Below are positions 17,558 to 28,835 of a stretch of 64,000 nt of DNA, in pieces. The position numbers and the translations under genes were made by a program. The notes beneath the pieces are model-generated. The model worked only from the letters and a program-made list of their open reading frames with translations. It did not search any database and was not told the origin of the DNA. Numbering within the stretch: the stretch's first letter is position 1; each line of letters opens with the position of its first letter. This stretch comes from Vibrio tetraodonis (GTDB lineage: Bacteria > Pseudomonadota > Gammaproteobacteria > Enterobacterales > Vibrionaceae): contig NZ_QLYY01000011.1 of the NCBI RefSeq assembly GCF_003350295.1, positions 1 through 64,000 on the forward strand, in the 5' to 3' direction.

Positions 17558-19443
17558 CGATTACTTTCAGGTGAACAGACTTCTTGTACTATATTGGTCT
17601 GACTTAAAATATCAGACCAAAGCCTTTTACACTCAGCTTCGCTGGTAAAAATTAAGGTGCCGAATTGGTATTTAGCAAGATCGATGTTACCTGCGAGTTG
17701 CGCCTTTTCCCCTTTAGCTGTGATTTGTATTCGGCCTCTGTCTATAGCTATCTTTATGGTGTTGAGAGGCCATTCTCTCTGATACGTTGTTTTATCATCA
17801 TTTTGCACTCTCAGAGCGGCTTGATGTAGGTGTAAGTTAGCTGAGCCTGTTAGGCTATGTGCAAAGATTGGATAGTCTCCAGATAGCCCTTCAAGGTTAA
17901 TGTCTGCTTCAGCCATTCCTATGACTTGAAAGGGTAATTTTTCTTGAAGCAAGGGCAAGTCGACGGGAAAACCATCGATGTTTAATGACAGTTGCCAAGG
18001 GGCGCTTAGCTCTCGTTTTTGCCACTGGCCATTGGCTTTTATGTATCCTCTTGCTAATGGCAAGAAGGCTCGCTCAATACTGATGTTTTCATTTTGAGCG
18101 GTGAGTTTAACAATGGCTTGTATGGTCAATAAATTATCTAAACTGGCATTGTTGGCACTTGCCTCTACGCTACCAGAGTACAAGCTAGGTTTGCCGTTTT
18201 GGATTAACTGCAAATCCTTGCCTTCAATATTGATGCCTGAAATTTGCCAGTAAGGGCGCTGCTCAACTTGAATCAATTGAGAGTTTTTAACCTCCAGTGT
18301 TTTGATTGTAAGAGTATCGAGAAAGCTTGATGCCTCATCCAAAATCACAACTAATTGGGTTGTATCCTCTAACCACTTAACACCTGAGACTTTGAGCGAG
18401 TTGAGGTCGACTTGCTTTTGAGTCAAAGAGCCACTCATTTGAATTCGACCTTGCTTGAAGTCTGCATCGAACTCATCCAGAGAAATAGCCGAGTTCGACA
18501 TATTTAGTCTAGCGGTCGGGCTAATAAGACGCAGCTGTTCATAATCTATGCTTTCAGCGTTAAACGACAGGCTTGCTTGTTCTTGCTGCTTTAGAGCTTG
18601 ATTGATGAAAAAGTTTTCTAGCGAAGCATCAATTTGATTGAGATTCCAGTTTCCATAACTAATGTCACTGTTGAGAATATCCAAACTGTTGATGTGATAG
18701 ACAGGCAATGCTAAGGCTTGAAAGCCATTAAACAATTTCTCGACGGGTAAAGCTTTGGAAAGCTTGAGTTTATTTACGGTAACGTTAATCAGTGACCAGC
18801 CTTGCGGGTATTGCTCTGCTTGACCTGAAACATCGGCACCACGCCACTTAAAGGAAGCTCCATAGATGGTGCTATCTTGCGCTTGATATTGCGCGTCAAT
18901 TAGCAACTTATCCAGAGCTTCGCCATACACGTACAACTGTTGGGCTGATAATTGAACTTTGCCATAGGGAACCGTCTGCTTTGGCGAAAGCCACTCTGGC
19001 TTTTGTATTTGCAGATTAACGTCCCGCGCTGACCAATTAGGTGCTTGAATATCAACATTTTGAAGAGCCAGCTGTTGTGTATTAAATGACTGTAATAGCG
19101 GCGAATTGAGCGCGCTCAGTGTTAAATTTGCCTCTTCGATCAAAATCGAATCAAAAGACAGTTTATTATCTTTCCAAAGTGATGAGGATGCCCAAAGCGA
19201 GAGTTTGGGAATGTGCAAATCTTGGTTGTCATCAGTTATATCGACGTCTGTCAGAGTCAATTGGTAGGGTGGCGAGTATGCTGCCTGCTGCACTTTTATC
19301 GTATAAGGTGAAAATTGGTCCAGAATGACATTGACAATTTTCCCTGAATAAGGTGATTGGAGCAGAAAAAACATTGAGACTATCAACAAGCTGCTTACAC
19401 AAACTATGATAACAGAGGTGATGACGAAGACTTTTTTTAACAT
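17512..19443 (-). CDS. AsmA-family envelope protein
   Basis: The start at 19443 follows GAGAAGGTTGGA; 14 extra codons upstream in frame are less likely. The 643-residue product has one N-terminal membrane anchor (about 4-28, VFVITSVIIVCVSSLLIVSMFFLL), then a long periplasmic region rich in beta strands. It shows AsmA-type features such as LTLTDVDI near the start and a late segment of the GSANLHLHQAALRV kind. AsmA-like proteins bridge or influence the envelope and may carry phospholipids between membranes. The specific role is unknown. It lies downstream of pckA, separated by a terminator. Confidence 0.75.
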   Translation of the reverse strand: MLKKVFVITSVIIVCVSSLLIVSMFFLLQSPYSGKIVNVILDQFSPYTIKVQQAAYSPPYQLTLTDVDITDDNQDLHIPKLSLWASSSLWKDNKLSFDSILIEEANLTLSALNSPLLQSFNTQQLALQNVDIQAPNWSARDVNLQIQKPEWLSPKQTVPYGKVQLSAQQLYVYGEALDKLLIDAQYQAQDSTIYGASFKWRGADVSGQAEQYPQGWSLINVTVNKLKLSKALPVEKLFNGFQALALPVYHINSLDILNSDISYGNWNLNQIDASLENFFINQALKQQEQASLSFNAESIDYEQLRLISPTARLNMSNSAISLDEFDADFKQGRIQMSGSLTQKQVDLNSLKVSGVKWLEDTTQLVVILDEASSFLDTLTIKTLEVKNSQLIQVEQRPYWQISGINIEGKDLQLIQNGKPSLYSGSVEASANNASLDNLLTIQAIVKLTAQNENISIERAFLPLARGYIKANGQWQKRELSAPWQLSLNIDGFPVDLPLLQEKLPFQVIGMAEADINLEGLSGDYPIFAHSLTGSANLHLHQAALRVQNDDKTTYQREWPLNTIKIAIDRGRIQITAKGEKAQLAGNIDLAKYQFGTLIFTSEAECKRLWSDILSQTNIVQEVCSPESNRQAVSSVEGPPSNDL

Positions 19444-19502
19444 TCCAACCTTCTCCCAGTACAGACTCCAGCTAGCTTGGAACATTTTTCTTTTTCAGGC
19501 AA

Positions 19503-19530
19503 CAAAAAGCCCCTTTAACTAGGGGCTTAA
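19503..19530 (-). terminator. Intrinsic terminator of pckA
   Basis: On the minus strand AAGCCCCT / AGGGGCTT with loop AGTTAA is followed by TTTTTG. It lies 70 bp after the pckA stop and before the AsmA-like gene. Confidence 0.85.
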
Positions 19531-19599
19531 CATCTAAATTTACCGACCTGCTTGCTTTGTTACCTTGAAAATATCGAGTTAACTAAAGCTTAGGCTGCA

Positions 19600-21228
19600 T
19601 TAGTCGAGCTGAGGGCCAGCCGCGACTAAAGATTTACCTTCATCATTGTCTGTATATTTGGCAAAGTTATTGATAAAGCGCTGAGCAAGATCTTTGGCTT
19701 TATTTTCCCATTCTTGAGGCTCTGCATACGTGTCACGAGGATCGAGTATGCCAGAATCGACATCGTGCAATGCGGTTGGAACCTCCAGGTTGAAAATAGG
19801 AATATGCTTAGTGTCTGCGTTTTCAATTGAGCCATCTAGAATAGCATCTATAATTCCGCGAGTATCCTGAATTGAGATTCGTTTACCACTGCCATTCCAA
19901 CCCGTATTGACGAGATATGCTTCTGCGCCTGCCGCTTCCATACGTTTAACCAGTACTTCAGCATATTTGGTTGGATGTAGGGTTAGGAAAGCGGCGCCAA
20001 AACACGCTGAGAAAGTTGGTGTTGGCTCAGTAATTCCACGTTCGGTACCAGCAAGTTTTGCCGTAAAGCCTGAGAGGAAATGGTACTTTGTTTGTTCCGG
20101 TGTTAGCTTAGATACTGGTGGTAATACCCCAAATGCATCGGCTGACAGGAAGATCACTTTATTGGCATGTCCACCCTTTGATACAGGCTTGACGATATTC
20201 TCTATGTGCTCGATCGGGTAAGATACGCGAGTGTTTTCGGTTTTAGAACCATCATCAAAATCGATAGAACCATCGCTAAGCACAGTGACGTTTTCTAGCA
20301 ATGCATCGCGTCGGATTGCATTGTATATATCAGGTTCAGCTTCTTTAGATAGCTTAATGGTTTTGGCATAGCAGCCACCTTCAAAGTTGAACACGCCGTC
20401 ATCATCCCAGCCATGCTCATCATCACCAATAAGTGCGCGCTTAGGGTCGGTTGATAGGGTTGTCTTACCTGTTCCTGAAAGACCAAAGAATACTGCAACA
20501 TCGCCATCTTTACCCATGTTGGCAGAGCAGTGCATGGAGGCAATATCCTGCAAAGGTAAGAAGTAGTTCATCATGGCGAACATGCCTTTTTTCATTTCGC
20601 CGCCGTACCATGTGCCACCGATAAGCTGCATACGCTCAGTTAGGTTAAACACAGTGAAGTTTTCTGAATTAAGACCGTGTTCTTGCCATTTTGTATTAGT
20701 ACATTTAGCACCGTTCATTACCACAAAGTCGGGCTCAAATGTCTTTAATTCTTCTTCGCTAGGGCGAATGAACATATTTTTGACAAAGTGTGCTTGCCAC
20801 GCGACTTCAGTAATCACGCGGATGCTCAGGCGAGTATCTGGATTGGCCCCGCAATAGCCATCAACTACAAAGACACGTTTACCAGAAAGTTGGCTGGTAA
20901 CCTCGTCTTTGAGGTCATTCCAAACTTGCTGTGTGATTGGTTTGTTGTCATTTTTTACCGCGTCAGAAGTCCACCACATGTGCTCTTCTGTCGTTGCGTC
21001 TTTTACTATGTACTTATCTTTCGGTGAGCGCCCAGTAAAAATACCAGTGTCCACAGCCACGGCACCTAGTTCTGTTACCACGCCTTTTTCATAACCTTGT
21101 AGGTCGGCGCGAGTTTCTTCTTCGAACAGCATTTCGTAACTTGGGTTGCGAACAACCTCTTTTACGTTGTGAAGCCCATGTTTGGTAAGATCAATTGTTG
21201 CAGCCTGTGCATGCTCCATAACGGTCAT
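19600..21228 (-). CDS. pckA: Phosphoenolpyruvate carboxykinase (ATP)
   Basis: This 542-residue enzyme (E. coli 540) converts oxaloacetate and ATP to phosphoenolpyruvate and CO2, the committed step of gluconeogenesis from C4 acids. Signatures are the kinase-type P-loop [11 protein letters not shown], the metal/substrate segment LIGDDEHGW, and [11 protein letters not shown] near the N terminus. It ends with the canonical late segment [11 protein letters not shown]. It is a single-gene unit with its own terminator, and the long upstream gap includes a CRP-like site, which fits catabolite control. Confidence 0.98.
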   Translation of the reverse strand: MTVMEHAQAATIDLTKHGLHNVKEVVRNPSYEMLFEEETRADLQGYEKGVVTELGAVAVDTGIFTGRSPKDKYIVKDATTEEHMWWTSDAVKNDNKPITQQVWNDLKDEVTSQLSGKRVFVVDGYCGANPDTRLSIRVITEVAWQAHFVKNMFIRPSEEELKTFEPDFVVMNGAKCTNTKWQEHGLNSENFTVFNLTERMQLIGGTWYGGEMKKGMFAMMNYFLPLQDIASMHCSANMGKDGDVAVFFGLSGTGKTTLSTDPKRALIGDDEHGWDDDGVFNFEGGCYAKTIKLSKEAEPDIYNAIRRDALLENVTVLSDGSIDFDDGSKTENTRVSYPIEHIENIVKPVSKGGHANKVIFLSADAFGVLPPVSKLTPEQTKYHFLSGFTAKLAGTERGITEPTPTFSACFGAAFLTLHPTKYAEVLVKRMEAAGAEAYLVNTGWNGSGKRISIQDTRGIIDAILDGSIENADTKHIPIFNLEVPTALHDVDSGILDPRDTYAEPQEWENKAKDLAQRFINNFAKYTDNDEGKSLVAAGPQLD

Positions 21229-21489
21229 AGGTGCTCCTTGTAGGAATATATCGTAGGGATGTTCTAATAATGTTTTAGTGGTTATCTGCTCACCATGCTA
21301 ACAACGGGTGCTGGGCAAAACAGGGATGCAGTTCAAAAAGAATCCATGTTAGCCATTCGGTTTTCAGCGACTCATCACACAATAGCTGCGACAGTGTATC
21401 GCGTACGCAAAGGATTGCGCTAGAGATAAATTAATTATTAATATACAAAAATTAAGCGGTTGCTTTATTACGTAGTATAGTGGGTAAAA

Positions 21490-21506
21490 AGTGATGTTAG
21501 TCACAA
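21490..21506. promoter_or_regulatory. Candidate CRP site in the pckA upstream gap
   Basis: AGTGATGTTAGTCACAA holds the dyad GTGA-N6-TCAC, close to the CRP consensus TGTGA-N6-TCACA. It sits about 260 bp upstream of pckA in the 338-bp gap 21229-21566, just after hslO. pckA is cAMP-CRP activated in enterics; the distance is rather long, so the assignment is tentative. I see nothing else identifiable in this gap. Confidence 0.45.
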
Positions 21507-21566
21507 AATACCAGGTTCCTCCTAGTCTTTTGATAAGAAAATTACAATCTTTTTGTGCTTTGTAAA

Positions 21567-22442
21567 TTAATGCAGTGTGCTGTTGCCAGAATTGGCTTGA
21601 GCGAACAGCTCTTCTACTTGAGCTTGGTCAAAAGAATAGTTAGTTCCGCAGTAATCGCAATGCAAAGAAATTGAGCCTACTTCAGCCAAGATGTCGTTCA
21701 CTTCCTTGCGTTCTAGAGTCACTATGGCCGCACCACTTTTCTCTCTCGAGCAGCCACAGTGGAAAACCACAGGTTGAGGTTCAAAGACGCGCACTTTCTC
21801 TTGGTTATACAAGCGATACAAGAGCTCATTCGCCTCAAGAGAGAATAACTCATCATCTTTTACTGTGTCTGTTAGCTGTTCAAGATGCTCAAAGTCTTCT
21901 GGACTTCCTTTGCCGTCAGGCATGATTTGTATCAGCATGCCAGCAGCTTGTGGTTTACCTTGGTGTTCGCCAGTTCGTATCCAAAGACGAGTTTTAAGCT
22001 GCTCTGAATTGGCAAAGTATCCCTCTAGAATTTCTGCTAAGCTGTCGCCTTCAAGAGCAACAATACCTTGATAGCGCTCAGCGTTTTTCGGCTCAATAGT
22101 GATAACCAAATAGCCTTTGCCCATCATATCGTGAATGCTTGCATCGTCTTTTATGTCGCCTTCCCAACGCGCTACGCCACGAACTTTTTGGTCATTGTCG
22201 CCATTAATTACGGCTAGGGACACAGGGCCATCACCCTGCAACTGCATGGTAATAGAACCTTCGAACTTTAGTGTGGCGGTTAACAATGTGGCAGAGACTA
22301 ATAGCTCACCTAAGAGTATTTTCAGAGGTGTGGGGTATTCCTTACTGGAGATAATCCGTTGGTATTCATCACTCAATTGCACCAATTCGCCACGTACTGA
22401 AAGGTCTTCAAAGAGATAACGGTTTAAAACATTGTGTGCCAT
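21567..22442 (-). CDS. hslO: Redox-regulated chaperone Hsp33
   Basis: The 291-residue cytoplasmic holdase is switched on by oxidation and unfolding. The four zinc-binding cysteines are all present: Cys229 and Cys231 (HCGCS) and Cys262 and Cys265 (CDYC), the C-X-C...C-X2-C pattern. The N-terminal core includes [19 protein letters not shown] and the [10 protein letters not shown] motif. It is downstream of hslR with a 53-bp gap, the usual hslR-hslO pair. Confidence 0.97.
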   Translation of the reverse strand: MAHNVLNRYLFEDLSVRGELVQLSDEYQRIISSKEYPTPLKILLGELLVSATLLTATLKFEGSITMQLQGDGPVSLAVINGDNDQKVRGVARWEGDIKDDASIHDMMGKGYLVITIEPKNAERYQGIVALEGDSLAEILEGYFANSEQLKTRLWIRTGEHQGKPQAAGMLIQIMPDGKGSPEDFEHLEQLTDTVKDDELFSLEANELLYRLYNQEKVRVFEPQPVVFHCGCSREKSGAAIVTLERKEVNDILAEVGSISLHCDYCGTNYSFDQAQVEELFAQANSGNSTLH

Positions 22443-22495
22443 TAAGTATTTCCTCGTACGTATGGTACAGATATCAGCGGCATGCAGGCTGATAT

Positions 22496-22882
22496 TTATT
22501 GGTGTTTAAATTTAATTATATCGCGTCGCTGCTTTTTGTCTGGGCGGCGATCGGGGCTGGGGTTGTGAGCATGAAGTCTTCTCTGCGTTGCATTCTCTTC
22601 ACGTTTAGCAAGACTGCTTTCAGTTTCACTGTACAGAGTTTGTGCTTCTGGTGCTCCGCGCCTTTGGTCAGAAATCTTTTCTATCACCACGGTTTTTTCC
22701 TCATGACCTTGGCGAAGTGTAATGATGGCTCCTAACTCGACGGTTTTACTTGGTTTGCTGCGTTGACCATTGTAATGGACTTTCCCGCCATCGACCATAT
22801 TACGAGCAATGGAGCGTGTTTTATAAAAGCGAGCAGCCCAGAGCCATTTATCGAGCCTCACTGCTTCAATTTCTGCAACCAT
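22496..22882 (-). CDS. hslR: Ribosome-associated heat shock protein Hsp15
   Basis: This 128-residue S4-domain RNA-binding protein recycles 50S subunits that carry a stalled nascent chain. The S4 core is [17 protein letters not shown], then [12 protein letters not shown]. The C-terminal tail is highly basic ([17 protein letters not shown]), as in the family. The ATG at 22882 gives the family length; the open frame runs 73 codons further upstream but that part is not protein-like. It forms a pair with hslO and is divergent from the type II secretion operon. Confidence 0.93.
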   Translation of the reverse strand: MVAEIEAVRLDKWLWAARFYKTRSIARNMVDGGKVHYNGQRSKPSKTVELGAIITLRQGHEEKTVVIEKISDQRRGAPEAQTLYSETESSLAKREENATQRRLHAHNPSPDRRPDKKQRRDIIKFKHQ

Positions 22883-23134
22883 AGTGGATACTAACCTCTG
22901 ACTGATATCAATCTTGTGCCAAATTATCTGACTAACAATGGTGACACAGCGCTCATTTTTCAAGGTACATGACAAAATTATGTATCTTTGTGTGTTAATC
23001 AGTTCGATTACAGTGTTGGTGGTTGAATATTTTGGTAGAATGCTCAGTTCAAACGAAAACGTTAATTTAAAAATACTTGCTAAGTAACAAATACCTAGCA
23101 TAGCTTTGTCAGCTGGTTATCGAAAGGATTGTGA

Positions 23135-24001
23135 GTGAATATTCGTGGTGTAATTCAACTGGACACTTTTGTGAAAAATCAGGATCGCTTAAGTGCAGTG
23201 ACAACCGTCATATTGCTAGCAATGAGTGCATGGGTTGCTGGCGCTTTAATTTGGCAGCCGCTGGAATCTCAGTCAGTGACGGCTTGGAAGCCTTCTACTT
23301 TTTCGAATAATGTTGAGAAAGGAGCAGGCTTAAATATTGCTGATCTACAAAATAGCCATTTATTTGGTCGCTATCAGGCGAATGCTCCGGCAGTGAAGAA
23401 AAAAGTGGTCACTGAAGCACCTAAAAGTCGTTTGAGCGTTGTTCTCGTCGGTGTTGTAACCAGTAGTGAAGAGGGCAAAAACTTAGCGGTAGTGTCCAAC
23501 AGAGGCCAACAAGCCACCTATGGTATTGGTGAAACACTTGAAGGTACAAGAGCGACAGTCGTTGAAGTACTCTATGACCGCATTATAGTGGATAACTCAG
23601 GCCGCAATGAAACAGTCATGTTGGAAGGGTTAAAATACACTAAAGATCCTCAACCTCAGCCGAAATCCAAATCAGTCAAGGCAGAGGTATCAGCTGATAA
23701 GTTAGATGAAATTCGTACGGCCATCCGTAAAGACCCCAAACAAATTTTCCAATATGTTCGCATGTCTCAAATGAAAAGGGATGGTGAAGTCATAGGGTAT
23801 CGTCTGTCCCCAGGCAGAGATAAAGAGTTGTTTGAATCGGTTGGTCTAAAACCTGGAGATGTCGCAACGCAGATTAACGGCCAAAGTCTGAGTAACCCTG
23901 CTGCTATGGGTGAGATTTTTAAAAACATGTCTTCGCTTACAGAGCTCAATCTGACGGTAGAAAGGGATGGCCAATCTTTTGAAATTTATATTGAATTATA
24001 A
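23135..24001 (+). CDS. gspC: Type II secretion protein GspC (EpsC)
   Basis: This 288-residue inner-membrane protein links the inner-membrane platform to the secretin. There is one membrane helix (about 20-42), the conserved homology region (about 70-150; SRLSVVLVGVVTSSEEGKN), and a C-terminal PDZ domain (about 195-288; GYRLSPGRDKELFESVGLKPGDVATQINGQ). The GTG start follows GAAAGGA. It is the first gene of the gspC-N operon, and the 250-bp gap to divergent hslR should contain the operon promoter. Confidence 0.95.
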   Translation: MNIRGVIQLDTFVKNQDRLSAVTTVILLAMSAWVAGALIWQPLESQSVTAWKPSTFSNNVEKGAGLNIADLQNSHLFGRYQANAPAVKKKVVTEAPKSRLSVVLVGVVTSSEEGKNLAVVSNRGQQATYGIGETLEGTRATVVEVLYDRIIVDNSGRNETVMLEGLKYTKDPQPQPKSKSVKAEVSADKLDEIRTAIRKDPKQIFQYVRMSQMKRDGEVIGYRLSPGRDKELFESVGLKPGDVATQINGQSLSNPAAMGEIFKNMSSLTELNLTVERDGQSFEIYIEL

Positions 24002-24040
24002 TAATGATGCAAACGCATACATCATTCCGAGGAGTAGAAG

Positions 24041-26074
24041 GTGAACCATTGGCTTAAAAAAAGCGCTTGGCTTTTAGCAGGAAGCTTATTGACGTTTCCC
24101 GCTGCGGTAGTGGCGAATGAATACAGTGCGAGCTTTAAAGGCACAGATATTCAGGAATTTATTAATATTGTTGGCCGAAATCTAGAAAAAACGATTATTG
24201 TTGACCCTTCAGTGCGGGGCAAAATAGATGTTCGCAGTTATGATATGCTGACGGAAAAGCAATATTACAGCTTCTTTCTTAATGTTCTGGAAGTCTATGG
24301 ATACGCGGTCGTTGAAATGGATAACGGTGTTATTAAGGTTATCAAGTCAAAAGATGCGAAAACTTCTGCGATCCCAGTCGTTGGTGATGGCGCCATTGGC
24401 GGTGATGCTGTTGTGACCCGTGTGGTGGCTGTACGTAATGTGTCAGTTAGGGAGTTATCTCCTTTGTTGCGTCAGCTTAACGACAATGCTGGAGCTGGTA
24501 ATGTGGTTCACTATGACCCTGCCAACATAATTCTTATCACAGGCCGCGCTGCTGTAGTTAACCGATTAGCCGATATCATTAAACGAGTAGACCAAGCCGG
24601 CGACAAAGAAATTGAAGTGGTTGAGCTTGATAACGCCTCGGCTGCGGAAATGGTTCGTATCGTTGAGGCTTTGAATAAGACCACAGATAACAAAAGCACC
24701 CCAGCTTTCCTTCAACCTAAACTGGTTGCAGATGATCGCACCAACTCTATTCTAATCTCTGGAGATCCTCAGGTTCGCCAGAGGTTGCGCAAGCTTATTA
24801 AGCAGCTTGATGTTGAAATGGCAACTAAGGGCAACAACCGTGTTGTCTATCTGAAGTATGCCAAAGCAGAAGATTTGGTCGATGTGTTGAAAGGGGTATC
24901 AGACAACCTTGAAGATGAGAAGTCAACGGGGACTAAAGGGGCAAAAACTTCCAAGCGAAGTGAGGTGATGATCTCAGCTCATGAAGGGACTAATGCTTTG
25001 GTTTTGACCGCGCCGCCAGATATTATGAACTCTTTGCTTGATGTGATATCTCAGATTGATATTCGCCGAGCACAAGTTTTAATTGAGGCCTTAATTGTAG
25101 AAATGTCAGAGGGTGATGGGATTAATCTAGGCGTGCAGTGGGGTTCGCTGGAAACCGGCGCAGTGGTTCAATATCCAAATTCGGGAGCGCAAATAGGTCA
25201 AGTTCTGGTTGGCTTGGAAGAGGCAAAAGACCAAACAACGATAGAGCAGAGATATAACGCAACCACGCAACAATACGATAGTGTGCCAATAACAGAATCT
25301 GGTAGCTACGATACTCTAGCCTCAGCGTTGGGCGGTGTGAATGGTGCTGCACTCAGCGTTGTTATGGGGGATTGGACGGCCTTGATCAGTGCCGTTTCAA
25401 GCGATACTCAGTCTAATATCCTATCTTCACCAAGTATTACTGTGGTTGACAATGAAGAGGCGAAATTTATCGTTGGCGAGGAGGTTCCGGTAATAACAGG
25501 TTCGCAGACGGGCTCAAACAACGACAACCCATTCCAAACGGTCGAACGTAAAGACGTAGGCGTTCAGCTGACGGTTACGCCGCAAATCAATGAAGGTACG
25601 TCAGTCCAATTGACTATTACCCAAGAAGTGTCCAATGTGCTGCCAGCAACGACTAATGCAGCGGTGGATGTGAGTTTTGCCAAGCGTCAGCTCAATACCA
25701 CGGTTATGGTAGAAGATGGACAAATGATAGTACTCGGCGGTCTTATCGATGAGCAAACTACAGAAAGTGAGTCTAAGGTCCCGCTTTTGGGTGACATTCC
25801 TTACTTAGGCCGATTATTTAAATCCACCAGTTCGCAAAAGACGAAAAGGAATCTGATGGTATTTATTAAGCCGACTATCATGCGTGATGGCTTAACGGCT
25901 GATGGTATCACGCAGCGTAAATACAACTTTATCCGTGCAGAGCAGCTGTATAAAGCAGAGGAAGGTATCAAGCTGATGGGCGATGTGCCAGTACCAGTAT
26001 TGCCAAAGTTTGGAGATGACATTCGACATCCTGCAGAAATACAGGCCTTCTTGGATCAGATGGAAGCCCAGTGA
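24041..26074 (+). CDS. gspD: Type II secretion secretin GspD (EpsD)
   Basis: The 677-residue protein forms the outer-membrane secretin channel. A signal peptide (cleavage near VVA-NEYS) precedes the N0-N3 periplasmic domains (about 28-340). The secretin core follows ([23 protein letters not shown], then [10 protein letters not shown], then [16 protein letters not shown], then [14 protein letters not shown]). The C-terminal part resembles the pilotin-binding S domain. No pilotin gene is in the window. Its stop overlaps the gspE start by one base. Confidence 0.97.
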   Translation: MNHWLKKSAWLLAGSLLTFPAAVVANEYSASFKGTDIQEFINIVGRNLEKTIIVDPSVRGKIDVRSYDMLTEKQYYSFFLNVLEVYGYAVVEMDNGVIKVIKSKDAKTSAIPVVGDGAIGGDAVVTRVVAVRNVSVRELSPLLRQLNDNAGAGNVVHYDPANIILITGRAAVVNRLADIIKRVDQAGDKEIEVVELDNASAAEMVRIVEALNKTTDNKSTPAFLQPKLVADDRTNSILISGDPQVRQRLRKLIKQLDVEMATKGNNRVVYLKYAKAEDLVDVLKGVSDNLEDEKSTGTKGAKTSKRSEVMISAHEGTNALVLTAPPDIMNSLLDVISQIDIRRAQVLIEALIVEMSEGDGINLGVQWGSLETGAVVQYPNSGAQIGQVLVGLEEAKDQTTIEQRYNATTQQYDSVPITESGSYDTLASALGGVNGAALSVVMGDWTALISAVSSDTQSNILSSPSITVVDNEEAKFIVGEEVPVITGSQTGSNNDNPFQTVERKDVGVQLTVTPQINEGTSVQLTITQEVSNVLPATTNAAVDVSFAKRQLNTTVMVEDGQMIVLGGLIDEQTTESESKVPLLGDIPYLGRLFKSTSSQKTKRNLMVFIKPTIMRDGLTADGITQRKYNFIRAEQLYKAEEGIKLMGDVPVPVLPKFGDDIRHPAEIQAFLDQMEAQ

Positions 26075-27558
26075 TGGATGAAGTAATCACATTTCGCCGC
26101 TTACCTTTTAGCTTTGCTAATCGATTTAAAATGGTCTTGGAGCCGAGTGAGCAAGGGTTGGTCCTCTACTATGTAGCTCCTTTGGCTTTTGAAGCACTGC
26201 TTGAAGTTAAGCGAATTGTTGGTGAAGGTTTCGAAATCCAAGAAGTATCGAAAGAATCTTTTGATACCAAGCTCACAGAAGCTTATCAACGCGATTCATC
26301 GGAAGCTCGTCAGTTGATGGAAGATCTCGGTGCCGATAACGATGATTTTTTCTCTTTGGCAGAAGACTTGCCACAAGATGAAGACTTATTAGAGTCTGAC
26401 GATGATGCGCCAATTATCAAGTTGATTAACGCCATGCTCGGCGAAGCGATCAAAGAAGGTGCTTCGGATATTCATATTGAAACCTTCGAGAAAGCGCTGT
26501 CTATTCGTTTTCGCATTGATGGTGTTTTACGTGATGTGTTGTCCCCAAGTAGAAAGCTTGCTCCTTTGTTAGTTTCTAGGGTCAAGGTTATGGCCAAACT
26601 GGATATAGCAGAAAAGCGCATTCCTCAAGATGGCCGTATTTCACTGCGTATTGGTGGTCGAGCAGTTGATGTTCGTGTGTCGACCATGCCATCTTCACAT
26701 GGCGAACGTGTGGTAATGCGACTACTCGATAAAAATGCCACTCGTCTTGATTTGCACAGTCTAGGAATGACACCTGAGAACCACGCGAACTTTCGTACCA
26801 TGATTGAACGCCCCCATGGCATTATTTTGGTTACTGGTCCTACAGGTTCAGGTAAATCGACCACTTTGTATGCTGGGCTTCAGGAGCTTAACAGTAATGA
26901 GCGTAACATTCTTACCGTTGAAGATCCGATTGAATTTGATATTGATGGGATAGGACAAACTCAGGTAAACCCTAAAGTTGATATGACTTTTGCTCGCGGC
27001 CTGAGAGCAATATTACGTCAAGATCCTGATGTGGTTATGGTGGGCGAAATACGTGACTTAGAAACTGCTCAAATCGCGGTTCAAGCCTCTTTGACCGGGC
27101 ACTTGGTTATGTCGACCCTGCATACCAATACTGCTGTTGGTGCAATCACTCGCTTGCGAGATATGGGAATTGAGCCATTTCTGATTTCTTCTTCACTACT
27201 TGGTGTTTTGGCTCAGCGTCTGGTTCGGACTTTGTGCTCCGAATGTAAAGAGCCTTATCAAGCGGATAAAGAGACGAAAAAGCTGTTCGAACTTAATGAG
27301 CAAGATGAGCTAACTCTGTTCAAGCCCAAAGGGTGTGAACACTGCAATAACAAAGGTTATCGAGGTCGTACCGGTATTCATGAGCTTCTTGTTGTCGATG
27401 AGCAGGTACAAGAGAGTATTCATAGTGAAGCCGGTGAACAAGCGATTGAAAAAGTGATTCGCCAATATACGCCAAGTATTCGTCAAGATGGTCTAAGCAA
27501 GGTTCGTAATGGCATTACCTCTCTTGAAGAAGTAATGAGAGTGACGAAGGAAGGTTAA
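26074..27558 (+). CDS. gspE: Type II secretion ATPase GspE (EpsE)
   Basis: This 494-residue cytoplasmic ATPase powers pseudopilus assembly. It has an N-terminal GspL-binding domain, Walker [11 protein letters not shown], the Asp box region ([11 protein letters not shown]), the Walker B-region sequence [18 protein letters not shown] and a His box ([12 protein letters not shown]). A zinc-binding tetracysteine (CSEC and CEHC) lies near the C terminus. The ATG at 26074 shares its A with the gspD stop. Family length is normal. Confidence 0.97.
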   Translation: MDEVITFRRLPFSFANRFKMVLEPSEQGLVLYYVAPLAFEALLEVKRIVGEGFEIQEVSKESFDTKLTEAYQRDSSEARQLMEDLGADNDDFFSLAEDLPQDEDLLESDDDAPIIKLINAMLGEAIKEGASDIHIETFEKALSIRFRIDGVLRDVLSPSRKLAPLLVSRVKVMAKLDIAEKRIPQDGRISLRIGGRAVDVRVSTMPSSHGERVVMRLLDKNATRLDLHSLGMTPENHANFRTMIERPHGIILVTGPTGSGKSTTLYAGLQELNSNERNILTVEDPIEFDIDGIGQTQVNPKVDMTFARGLRAILRQDPDVVMVGEIRDLETAQIAVQASLTGHLVMSTLHTNTAVGAITRLRDMGIEPFLISSSLLGVLAQRLVRTLCSECKEPYQADKETKKLFELNEQDELTLFKPKGCEHCNNKGYRGRTGIHELLVVDEQVQESIHSEAGEQAIEKVIRQYTPSIRQDGLSKVRNGITSLEEVMRVTKEG

Positions 27559-28781
27559 TGGCAGCATTTGAATACAAAGCTCTAAATAAAAAGGGAAAAA
27601 ACCAAAAGGGTGTTATTGAAGGTGATAACGCTCGCCAAGTTCGTGCTCGCCTTAAAGAGCAGGGTCTAATTCCGATTGAAGTGACAGAAACACGGCAAAA
27701 AGCCAAGAAGCAAAATGAGCAAGCGGCGTTTACCTTCAAACGTGGTATTAGTACCCCTGATTTAGCTTTGATTACCCGTCAGCTCGCTACCTTGGTGCAG
27801 TCGGGTATGCCGCTGGAGGAATGTCTTAAGGCCGTGTCTGAGCAATCAGAAAAGCCACGTATCCGAACCATGCTTTTGGCGGTTCGTTCGAAAGTGACGG
27901 AGGGTTATACCCTGTCTGACAGCCTGTCTGATTTTCCCCATATCTTCGATGATTTGTTTCGCTCTATGGTGTCTGCAGGAGAAAAGTCGGGTCATTTAGA
28001 TGCTGTTTTGGAGCGCTTGGCTGATTATGCAGAAAATCGCCAAAAAATGCGCTCAAAGCTGCAACAAGCCATGATTTATCCAGTGGTACTGGTTGTTTTT
28101 GCGATTGGCATTGTGGCCTTTTTATTGGCGGCTGTGGTACCTAAAATTATTGGTCAATTTGTGCAAATGGGGCAGGAATTACCTCAATCGACTCAGATCC
28201 TTTTGGCATCGAGTGATTTTATTCAACATTGGGGAATCCAGATTTTCTTTGTTATCGTGGCTTTGGTTTATGCGTCTAAGTTTGCTTTGAGCAAACCCAA
28301 TTTGCGCTTGAGCTGGGATCGTAAAGTTGTACATATGCCATTAATCGGCAAAATCTCACGTGGCTTAAATACGTCACGTTTTGCACGCACGTTATCCATT
28401 TGTACTTCAAGTGCTATCCCGATACTTGAAGGTATGAAGGTCGCGGTTGATGTGATGTCTAATCACTATGTAAAACAGCAAGTTCTAAGTGCTACAGATA
28501 ATGTTCGTGAAGGTGCGAGCCTTAGAAAATCTCTTGAACAAACTAAGTTATTCCCGCCAATGATGCTGCATATGATAGCCAGTGGTGAGCAAAGTGGAGA
28601 GTTGGAAAGCATGCTCACCCGCGCAGCGGATACCCAAGATGCGAATTTTGAATCCACAGTCAATATTGCGTTAGGTATCTTTACCCCAGCTCTTATCGCC
28701 TTGATGGCCGGGCTGGTTCTGTTTATTGTGATGGCCACTATGATGCCAATTTTGGAAATGAATAACTTAATGAGTGGTTAG
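27558..28781 (+). CDS. gspF: Type II secretion inner-membrane platform protein GspF (EpsF)
   Basis: The 407-residue polytopic protein has two homologous GspF/PilC cytoplasmic domains (about 72-190 and 270-390) and three membrane helices (about 170-192, 220-240 and 375-400). Typical motifs are LALITRQLATLVQSGMPLEE and IASGEQSGELESML. It links GspE to the pseudopilus machinery. The start overlaps the gspE stop by one base. Confidence 0.97.
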   Translation: MAAFEYKALNKKGKNQKGVIEGDNARQVRARLKEQGLIPIEVTETRQKAKKQNEQAAFTFKRGISTPDLALITRQLATLVQSGMPLEECLKAVSEQSEKPRIRTMLLAVRSKVTEGYTLSDSLSDFPHIFDDLFRSMVSAGEKSGHLDAVLERLADYAENRQKMRSKLQQAMIYPVVLVVFAIGIVAFLLAAVVPKIIGQFVQMGQELPQSTQILLASSDFIQHWGIQIFFVIVALVYASKFALSKPNLRLSWDRKVVHMPLIGKISRGLNTSRFARTLSICTSSAIPILEGMKVAVDVMSNHYVKQQVLSATDNVREGASLRKSLEQTKLFPPMMLHMIASGEQSGELESMLTRAADTQDANFESTVNIALGIFTPALIALMAGLVLFIVMATMMPILEMNNLMSG

Positions 28782-28835
28782 TCATAGTCAGGTGACTTTT
28801 CCCGTCTTGATACGAGTTTTTATTTGGAGAATCTA

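Noticed and set aside
22883..23101. A 73-codon N-terminal extension of hslR
   Set aside because: The added residues do not resemble Hsp15, and the ATG at 22882 gives the family length.
28381..28420. A frameshift or gap in the type II secretion operon
   Set aside because: All twelve gsp genes have normal length and the expected overlaps; the missing prepilin peptidase is normally encoded with type IV pilus genes elsewhere.
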